Source: an uncultured Alphaproteobacteria bacterium (GTDB taxonomy: Bacteria; Pseudomonadota; Alphaproteobacteria; UBA7887). Taken from it: a stretch of 9,625 nucleotides of DNA. Shown here piece by piece: positions 1 through 5,271 of this stretch. Under the pieces are notes generated by a model. It was not told the DNA's origin, did no database searches, and saw nothing but the letters and a program-made list of their open reading frames with translations. Made by a program: the position numbers and the translations under genes. Location of the stretch: contig CAJWOI010000081.1 in the NCBI GenBank assembly GCA_913044255.1, positions 1 to 9,625 of the forward strand, given 5' to 3'. Position 1 is the first letter of the stretch. Every line of letters starts with the position of its first letter.

Positions 1-95
1 TCTGAGTATAAACAATATTGCGCAAAGGCTACGCTGGCCAGCCCCACCCTTGCAACGGTAAACGACGCCGCTGTTAGATTGCAGTGATTTTATGC

Positions 96-125
96 TTGAC
101 GCATACTTGGCCTTCAACAATTAAA
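96..125 (+). promoter_or_regulatory. Possible sigma-70 promoter for the aminotransferase gene
   Basis: TTGACG at 96-101 matches five of six bases of the -35 consensus. About 18 nt downstream is the AT-rich segment ATTAAA (120-125), a poor -10 match. The position, 20-50 nt before the ribosome-binding site, is sensible for the gene starting at 147. It also argues against translation from the ATG at 84, which would lie upstream of this promoter. The -10 is weak, so this is only a candidate. Confidence 0.3.
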
Positions 126-146
126 TTAGTGAAAAAGGAGAAATTT

Positions 147-1334
147 GTGCAATTAGCTGCAGGTCTGGCTCGGCTTGGCACCGAAAGCGCATTTGAACTG
201 TTGGCCCGCGCCAAGGCTCTGGAAGCGCGAGGCCACGACATAATTAATTTGGGGATTGGACAGCCAGATTTTCGAACTCCGGATCATATAGTAGAGGCGG
301 CGCAGCGGGCCCTTTCTGACGGTCATCACGGATACACGCCCGGGAACGGAATTTTGCCCTTGCGTGAGGCAGTGGCTGCAGACATTTCCGCATTTAGGGG
401 TGTAGAGATAAATCCTGATCACGTGGTCATCGTTCCGGGCGGTAAAGTTACCATGTGGTATGCGATACTCATGTTTGGCGAGCCAGGAGCTGAAATCATG
501 TATCCCAACCCAGGTTTCCCGATCTACGAGTCTGTTATCAACTACTCCGGAGCTAAGGCAGTTCCTATCCCTCTTCGCGAAGAAAACCAATTTGCTTTCG
601 ATGCTGAAGAGGTTCTGGATAAAGTTACATCCGCAACCCGACTAGTCATTTTGAATAGTCCGGCTAATCCTACTGGTGGGGTAGTGCCACGCCATCAGTT
701 TGATCGTTTGGTGCGTGGATTAGAGGCATACCCAGAGGTTGTGGTGCTATCAGATGAAATATACTCGAGACTGCTCTATGAAGATGCTGAGTTTGTCTCT
801 CTTCTGGAGTACGAGTCTTTGCGCGACCGATTGATTATTTTAGACGGTTGGAGCAAAACTTACGCTATGACTGGTTGGCGGATCGGATATGGAGTTTGGC
901 CAAAGCCGCTCGTTGATCTGGTTACCCGACTGAATATCAATTCCGTTTCGTGCACAAACGCGGCGACCCAGTTTGCTGCTATTGCCGCCCTATCGGGCCC
1001 ACAGGATTCAGTTGTGGAAATGGCAAGGGCGTTCGATGATCGACGTAAACTAATTGTTCGGGAAACAAACACGATACCTGGTTTTACGTCTATCTTGCCT
1101 CAGGGAGCGTTTTACACCATGCCAAACATTACAGGGACAGGGCTTTCGGCGAAAGAAATGGAAAATTTTCTTTTGGACGAGTTAGATATTGCAGCGGTTG
1201 CCGGTACAAGTTTTGGGGCGTACGGAGAGGGCTATATGAGGTTTTCATATGCAAATAGTTCTGAAAATATTCAAAGAGCCATGGGACGCATCCGCGAACG
1301 TGCAAGTGCTGAAAACTGGGGTAAGGTAAATTAA
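147..1334 (+). CDS. PLP-dependent class I/II aminotransferase (aspartate aminotransferase-like)
   Basis: This predicted cytosolic fold-type I transaminase has 395 residues, the usual family length. It would move an amino group between an amino acid and a 2-oxo acid using pyridoxal phosphate. Visible landmarks are a PGGK turn, NSPANPTGG (Asn174 near the cofactor O3'), SDEIY (Asp203 and Tyr206, cofactor contacts), SKTYAMTGWRIGY with the Schiff-base lysine at Lys237, and MRFSYA with the substrate-carboxylate arginine Arg365. I chose the GTG at 147 because AAGGAG lies at 135-140, six bases upstream; the in-frame ATG at 84 has no such site and would add 21 unlikely residues. The family is certain, but the substrate cannot be fixed from sequence. 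The segment after PGGK (VTMWYAILMFGEPG) differs from classical AspC. It is followed by uvrB after 68 nt with no obvious functional link. Confidence 0.93.
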   Translation: MQLAAGLARLGTESAFELLARAKALEARGHDIINLGIGQPDFRTPDHIVEAAQRALSDGHHGYTPGNGILPLREAVAADISAFRGVEINPDHVVIVPGGKVTMWYAILMFGEPGAEIMYPNPGFPIYESVINYSGAKAVPIPLREENQFAFDAEEVLDKVTSATRLVILNSPANPTGGVVPRHQFDRLVRGLEAYPEVVVLSDEIYSRLLYEDAEFVSLLEYESLRDRLIILDGWSKTYAMTGWRIGYGVWPKPLVDLVTRLNINSVSCTNAATQFAAIAALSGPQDSVVEMARAFDDRRKLIVRETNTIPGFTSILPQGAFYTMPNITGTGLSAKEMENFLLDELDIAAVAGTSFGAYGEGYMRFSYANSSENIQRAMGRIRERASAENWGKVN

Positions 1335-1357
1335 GTAACAAAACTAAGCATCAACTA

Positions 1358-1410
1358 GGTTCCTCAGTGTTGTAAATCCGAACCCTTCAACTTCTCGTTA
1401 AAATGAAGGG
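1358..1410 (+). repeat. Two overlapping inverted repeats before uvrB
   Basis: GGTTC (1358-1362) is complementary to GAACC (1380-1384). CCCTTCA (1383-1389) is complementary to TGAAGGG (1404-1410) across a 14-nt loop. The two arms share bases 1383-1384, so the two stems cannot both form completely. The second stem covers part of the ATG at 1403. There is no T-run after either stem, so neither looks like an intrinsic terminator for the aminotransferase gene. A regulatory role is inference only. Confidence 0.4.
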
Positions 1411-3472
1411 GAACAAAAGTCCCAGCGTGAAAATGCAAATTGATAGTATAACAGGCGTCGCCTTATTGGCGCAGCAATTCGAGCTTAATTCTGATTTTGC
1501 ACCATCGGGTGATCAGCCGTACGCCATTAAGGCGCTGATGGATGGACTCGGCCGAGGTGAGCGAGAGCAGGTTTTACTCGGGGTCACCGGTTCCGGGAAG
1601 ACGTTCACTATGGCCCAAGTGATCGAGAAATCGCAGAGGCCGAGCTTAATTCTTGCTCCGAATAAGACACTGGCAGCTCAACTGTATGGGGAGATGGCGC
1701 AGTTCTTCCCTCAAAATGCAGTCGAATACTTTGTGTCTTATTATGACTATTACCAGCCCGAGGCATATGTGCCACGCTCCGATACTTATATCGAGAAAGA
1801 TGCCTCGATCAATGAACAGATCGATCGGATGCGTCATTCTGCTACACGTGCGCTTCTGGAAAATGATGACGTCGTTATTGTCGCAAGTGTGTCATGCATA
1901 TACGGCATTGGGTCGCTTGAGACATATTCCCAGATGGTCATTGATTTGATCACAGGGGGCAGCGTTGATCGCAATCAACTGCTTCGTCAGTTGGTTGAGT
2001 TGCAATACAAACGAAATGACACAAATTTTTTGAGAGGCGTGTTTCGTGTCCGGGGTGACAGCGTAGAGATATTTCCAGCCCACTACGCGGACAGGGCATG
2101 GCGTCTGTCATTGTTTGGCAATGAAATAGAATCCATCGTCGAATTTGATCCACTTACCGGTGAGAAAACGGCTCAACTGGGTTCGATCCGAGTTTACGCA
2201 AATAGCCACTACGTTACGCCACGACCAACGATGCAGCAGGCTGTTAAGGGCATTCGATCAGAGCTTCGAAATCGGGTGGAAGAATTTGTGTCTGCAGGCA
2301 AATTGTTAGAAGCGCAGCGGCTGCAAGAGCGTACAACTTTTGACCTTGAAATGATGGAAACAACGGGTTCTTGTGCGGGGATTGAAAACTACTCCCGTTA
2401 TCTAACGGGCCGTAGCCCCGGCGAGCCGCCGCCTACGTTGTTTGAGTATTTACCAGAGAATGCATTGGTCATTGTCGACGAAAGCCACGTAACTGTTCCA
2501 CAGCTAGGTGGTATGTCCCGAGGCGATTTTAAGCGAAAATCTACGCTTGCCGAGTACGGTTTTCGGCTTCCGTCCTGCGTTGATAATCGGCCACTAAAGT
2601 TTGAGGAATGGGATGCTATGCGTCCACAGACTTTGTTTGTATCGGCAACGCCAGGACCCTGGGAGCTCAACCAGACCCACGGCGTCTTCGTCGAGCAGAT
2701 CATCCGCCCCACCGGTTTGATCGATCCGGTCTGCCTCGTGCGCCCCGCGTCATCTCAGGTGGATGACCTTCTGGGGGAGTGTCGATCTTGTGCTGCTGAG
2801 GGCAAACGAACCCTTGTGACCACCCTAACGAAACGTATGGCAGAGGACTTAACTGAATATTTGACTGAGAATGGTTTGCGAGTGCGTTATTTGCATTCGG
2901 ACATCGACACCATCGAGCGGATAGAAATTATTCGTGATCTACGTTTAGGCGTCTTTGATGTGCTTGTTGGTATTAATTTATTGCGAGAAGGGCTAGACAT
3001 ACCGGAATGCGCTCTAGTCGCAATACTGGATGCTGACAAGGAAGGGTTTCTGCGTTCGCAGACCTCTTTGATCCAGACTATCGGTCGGGCTGCGCGAAAT
3101 GTCGAAGGCCGTTGCATTTTATACGCCGAGAAAAGAACAAATTCTCTCCAGGCTGCGATCGATGAAACCGATCGTCGACGAGAGAAACAACAGAGCTACA
3201 ATGAGGCCCATGGGATCACACCAATTAGCATCCAAAAATCGATCAACCGTATTCTGCAAGATGTTAGTGAGTCAGATTATCTGACGGTCGATATAGGTTT
3301 GGAGGGCGTCGATAATAAAATTGGCCATAATTTGAGTAGTCACATTGATGATCTGGAGAATCGAATGCGCGAAGCGGCAGCAGACCTAGAGTTTGAGGAG
3401 GCGGCGCGTTTGCGAGATGAAGTCCGACGACTCCAAGCCATCGATCTGGGCTTGCCTAGGAAGTCGAGTTAG
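1403..3472 (+). CDS. uvrB: Excinuclease ABC subunit B (UvrB)
   Basis: UvrB is the helicase-fold protein of nucleotide excision repair: UvrA loads it at a lesion, it verifies damage by inserting a beta-hairpin between the strands, and it then recruits UvrC. The 689-residue product carries Walker A GVTGSGKT (60-67), the aromatic hairpin YYDYYQPEAYVP, DESH (359-362), a VSATPG segment, NLLREGLDIPE, QTIGRAARN (558-566) and a C-terminal UVR motif (about 648-678) for binding UvrC. Numbering runs about 21 residues ahead of E. coli UvrB, so the N-terminus is extended. In-frame GTG 1427 and ATG 1433 are alternative starts, and none of the three has a good Shine-Dalgarno sequence. ATG 1403 is partly inside a predicted hairpin. 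Residues 419-449 have codon use very unlike the rest of the gene. The identity is secure; only the exact start is open. Confidence 0.97.
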   Translation: MKGNKSPSVKMQIDSITGVALLAQQFELNSDFAPSGDQPYAIKALMDGLGRGEREQVLLGVTGSGKTFTMAQVIEKSQRPSLILAPNKTLAAQLYGEMAQFFPQNAVEYFVSYYDYYQPEAYVPRSDTYIEKDASINEQIDRMRHSATRALLENDDVVIVASVSCIYGIGSLETYSQMVIDLITGGSVDRNQLLRQLVELQYKRNDTNFLRGVFRVRGDSVEIFPAHYADRAWRLSLFGNEIESIVEFDPLTGEKTAQLGSIRVYANSHYVTPRPTMQQAVKGIRSELRNRVEEFVSAGKLLEAQRLQERTTFDLEMMETTGSCAGIENYSRYLTGRSPGEPPPTLFEYLPENALVIVDESHVTVPQLGGMSRGDFKRKSTLAEYGFRLPSCVDNRPLKFEEWDAMRPQTLFVSATPGPWELNQTHGVFVEQIIRPTGLIDPVCLVRPASSQVDDLLGECRSCAAEGKRTLVTTLTKRMAEDLTEYLTENGLRVRYLHSDIDTIERIEIIRDLRLGVFDVLVGINLLREGLDIPECALVAILDADKEGFLRSQTSLIQTIGRAARNVEGRCILYAEKRTNSLQAAIDETDRRREKQQSYNEAHGITPISIQKSINRILQDVSESDYLTVDIGLEGVDNKIGHNLSSHIDDLENRMREAAADLEFEEAARLRDEVRRLQAIDLGLPRKSS

Positions 3473-3556
3473 TGTTCAGATTACATTTGGCGATTGCGAT
3501 TTCTTCGACGGGGGCGTTTCTTGCACCAAGTAAGAGATTAGGCCAAGTTCTTTAAT

Positions 3557-4321
3557 ATGACGCCGGGAATAGTTCTAATCACTGGCGCCGCGACCCGAAT
3601 AGGCCGGGCCATCGCGCTCGCGCTCGGCGTAGCTGGCTGGGGCGTTGTGGTGCATTATCATCGATCGAAGGAAGCTGCAGCTGACGTTGTTGCAGAAATT
3701 GAAAATGCTGGGTCACGTGCAATTTCTCTTGCTGCCGACCTCACGGATCCGCAACAGACCTTGGATTTAGTGCCTGTGGCGGCAAAAGCATTGGGGCCCG
3801 TCGATTGTTTGATCAATAATGCAGCATTATTTGAGCACGACGATATTGAATCGCTGGATAGCGCGAGTTGGGGCGCGCATCTGAGCGTTAATTTGACAGC
3901 GCCTCTAATGCTCACACAAGCTTTTGCGTCACAACTGCCAACAGGGGTTATTGACGGCAACGTTATTAATATTATTGATCAGCGCGTGTGGAATCCCACC
4001 CCATATTTTGTGTCTTATACACTGAGCAAAGCAGGTCTTTGGACGATGACCCAGACTTTGGCGCTGGCGCTGGCGCCTCGGATCCGAGTTAATGGCATTG
4101 GCCCGGGCCCAACTTTGGCCAGTGTGCGACAAAGTCAGGCCGATTTTGAGCAACAATGGCGATCGTTGCCTTTGCAGCGCAGGACTGACTTGCAAGATAT
4201 TTGCGAAGCTGTGATTTACATTTTGGGCGCCCGTGCCATGACTGGGCAAATGATTGCATTAGATAACGGCCAGCATTTGAGTTGGTCTCCGGCACATCGC
4301 AGTCAAGCGGCGAAGGAGTAA
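3557..4321 (+). CDS. SDR oxidoreductase of pteridine reductase (PTR1/FolM-like) type
   Basis: This 254-residue Rossmann-fold reductase probably reduces a pterin or dihydrofolate with NADPH in the cytosol. It has TGAATRIG (9-16), fitting the PTR1 signature TGx3RxG; HYHRS (33-37), the same string as in Leishmania PTR1, whose arginine contacts the NADPH phosphate; LINNAALF (85-92); and YTLSK (154-158), the YxxxK catalytic pair. The position usually held by catalytic serine is Asp141, exactly 13 residues before Tyr154, as Asp181/Tyr194 are spaced in PTR1. A GPG turn follows near residue 183. folB begins 7 nt after the stop, and its ribosome-binding site lies in this gene's last codons, which fits pterin metabolism. 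ATG 3557 is the only start that fits the fold, although its Shine-Dalgarno sequence is weak. It may serve as a second dihydrofolate reductase or a dihydromonapterin/dihydrobiopterin reductase; sequence alone does not decide. Confidence 0.88.
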   Translation: MTPGIVLITGAATRIGRAIALALGVAGWGVVVHYHRSKEAAADVVAEIENAGSRAISLAADLTDPQQTLDLVPVAAKALGPVDCLINNAALFEHDDIESLDSASWGAHLSVNLTAPLMLTQAFASQLPTGVIDGNVINIIDQRVWNPTPYFVSYTLSKAGLWTMTQTLALALAPRIRVNGIGPGPTLASVRQSQADFEQQWRSLPLQRRTDLQDICEAVIYILGARAMTGQMIALDNGQHLSWSPAHRSQAAKE

Positions 4322-4331
4322 AATAGGCGTG
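4313..4331 (+). promoter_or_regulatory. Ribosome-binding site that fixes the folB start
   Basis: AAGGAG (4313-4318) lies in the last sense codons of the reductase gene and directly abuts its TAA. It is 10 nt before the GTG at 4329. This supports a GTG start for folB despite a longer N-terminus than usual, and it suggests the two genes are translated from one message. Confidence 0.7.
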
Positions 4332-4760
4332 GAGGGAACTAAATCTGGAAGAGGTGGCTGCGCTTCCCCAGTTTCGGCTCCACGGTCGGCCTCATGCGCA
4401 CTAACGCACCGGCTATTCGTGCGCGGATTGATTTTGCCTTGCAGAATTGGTGTCCATCGTCACGAGCGGGACGCGCCGCAACGTGTCAGAATAAACGTGG
4501 AATTGGAGATTCGTGATCTTCAGTCGCCGAGGCGGGATGCAATCAGTGAGGTGGTTAGCTATGATGACGTCGTTGCAGGCGTCAAACAATTGGTCGGGAG
4601 TGACCACATAAATTTGGTAGAAAGCCTCGCCGATAAGATTGTTGAATTTTGTCTGAAGGACCAGCGTGTTGAGCGGGTCAAAATAATGGTTGAGAAATTA
4701 GATGTTTTTGGTGATGACGCAATCGTTGGCGTGGAGATTGAGCGGATGTCCGGGGCGTAG
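4329..4760 (+). CDS. folB: Dihydroneopterin aldolase (FolB)
   Basis: FolB splits 7,8-dihydroneopterin into 6-hydroxymethyl-7,8-dihydropterin and glycolaldehyde in folate synthesis, and some members also epimerise to dihydromonapterin. The enzyme normally forms an oligomeric ring in the cytosol. The 143-residue product shows the family core LFVRGLILPCRIGVHRHE, with Glu46 where the pterin-binding glutamate is expected. It also has SYDDV, LVESLADKI and VEKLDVFGDDAIVGVEIER, with the catalytic lysine at Lys123. About 27 residues precede the family start, rich in Ser, Ala, Gly and Arg. The GTG start has a good AAGGAG site, so the extension may be real, although this tail does not look like a known domain. 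The pairing with a pteridine-reductase-type SDR suggests a shared pterin pathway. A stretch of several hundred noncoding bases follows. Confidence 0.93.
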   Translation: MEGTKSGRGGCASPVSAPRSASCALTHRLFVRGLILPCRIGVHRHERDAPQRVRINVELEIRDLQSPRRDAISEVVSYDDVVAGVKQLVGSDHINLVESLADKIVEFCLKDQRVERVKIMVEKLDVFGDDAIVGVEIERMSGA

Positions 4761-4828
4761 ATTTTGTTAAGGCGTTTTTAGCTACGAGCGCTTGCTTTCG
4801 CCCAACGGTTTGGATTGCGAGAAGGCCG

Positions 4829-4856
4829 GGATTCAACCCAGAGACAACGGATTCAA
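4829..4856 (+). repeat. Direct repeat GGATTCAA x2, each with a GANTC site
   Basis: GGATTCAA occurs at 4829-4836 and 4849-4856, a period of 20 bp or about two helical turns. Each copy contains GATTC, the GANTC target of the cell-cycle methylase CcrM found in many alphaproteobacteria. Two copies of an 8-mer is modest evidence. Confidence 0.35.
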
Positions 4857-5072
4857 GGGGGTAAATGACAAGCATTGAGAAATTTGTTCACAAGCGCCAA
4901 TTATGTGGAGCATCTGCTAACCCTTTCTTGGCTCTTATTTTCTGGTCACCAATGAGAAAAATTAACCCACCTCAATAATCAATTAAATCAATAGGTTGTG
5001 AGATTTGATGAAATTTTAGGCAAACCTGTAGAAAGACCCTGCTTCCGCCTTACCACGTGCCCGTCGCGCTAT

Positions 5073-5107
5073 TTATCCACACACTTTCCCACAGGTTTCG
5101 TGGATAT
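5073..5107. promoter_or_regulatory. DnaA-box-like inverted pair
   Basis: TTATCCACA at 5073-5081 is a perfect match to the strong DnaA box. TTTCCCACA (5085-5093) is a two-mismatch relative on the same strand. CGTGGATAT (5099-5107) reads ATATCCACG on the minus strand, also two mismatches away. The shared core TATCCAC/GTGGATA forms a perfect 7-bp inverted repeat with a 19-nt spacer. This could bind DnaA as an origin element or as a transcription switch. Binding is inferred from consensus only. Confidence 0.45.
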
Positions 5108-5113
5108 CGGCAT

Positions 5114-5128
5114 GTTCGTTAGAGGTTA
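5114..5128 (+). promoter_or_regulatory. Possible alphaproteobacterial SOS (LexA) box
   Basis: GTTC (5114-5117), seven bases, then GTTA (5125-5128) differs at one position from the alphaproteobacterial LexA operator GTTC-N7-GTTC. It lies 68 nt before the TTG at 5197 and about 143 nt before the preferred uvrC start. uvrC is a plausible SOS target, but a one-mismatch direct repeat can occur by chance. Confidence 0.3.
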
Positions 5129-5134
5129 ACTCAC

Positions 5135-5170
5135 CAAAATCTCGCATTGGCGTCAAAAATTAAGATTTTG
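5135..5170. repeat. 8-bp inverted repeat upstream of uvrC
   Basis: CAAAATCT (5135-5142) and AGATTTTG (5163-5170) are perfect reverse complements separated by 20 nt. The stem is AT-rich and not followed by a T-run, so it is not a standard terminator. It could be an operator with half-sites 28 bp apart. Confidence 0.35.
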
Positions 5171-5196
5171 TATGAACTTCATGGGCCTGTCTCACG

Positions 5197-5225
5197 TTGA
5201 CGGGATCCCTCTTGGGATCGATATT
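5197..5225 (+). promoter_or_regulatory. Possible uvrC-proximal promoter
   Basis: TTGACG (5197-5202, five of six matches to -35) is separated by 17 nt from GATATT (5220-5225, four of six matches to -10). If it is used, transcription would begin near 5232. The TTG at 5197 could then not be the start codon, leaving the GTG at 5272 preceded by AAAGGGG. This rests on consensus matching alone. Confidence 0.3.
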
Positions 5226-5271
5226 TGATATCGCGAACGTAGCACTAAGCGAGCGAAAGGGGCATCCGGAA

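Larger units (their letters stand above)
4761..5196. other. Noncoding region between folB and uvrC: origin-like or regulatory
   Basis: No convincing gene lies here; the short open frames look random. What can be seen, in order, is: two copies of GGATTCAA 20 bp apart (4829 and 4849), each containing a GANTC site; TTGTTCACA (4884-4892), one mismatch from the relaxed DnaA box; a segment at 4951-5020 with only 19 G/C in 70 bases; a perfect TTATCCACA box (5073-5081); an inverted partner at 5099-5107; an SOS-like GTTC-N7-GTTA (5114-5128); and an 8-bp inverted repeat (5135-5170). The mix would fit a replication origin or a busy uvrC control region. The genes on both sides point the same way, which does not favour an origin. 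Confidence 0.45.

Noticed and set aside
33..42. Perfect 10-bp palindrome GCTGGCCAGC
   Set aside because: It is isolated, has no T-run after it and no second copy, so I cannot assign it a function.
153..590. 145-codon open frame on the minus strand inside the aminotransferase gene
   Set aside because: It lies wholly opposite a well-supported gene, has no recognisable motif, and its sequence is what the complement of the gene would give.
4060..4077. Tandem hexamer GGCGCT/GGCGCT/GGCGCC in the reductase gene
   Set aside because: It encodes an Ala-Leu helix, a common codon pattern, and is too short to treat as a repeat element.
4821..4846. tRNA T-arm-like sequence around GGGATTCAACCC
   Set aside because: No acceptor, D or anticodon arms can be built around it.
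4962..4986. CtrA-like TTAA pair in the AT-rich segment
   Set aside because: The two TTAA half-sites are 17 nt apart rather than 7, so the CtrA consensus is not met.
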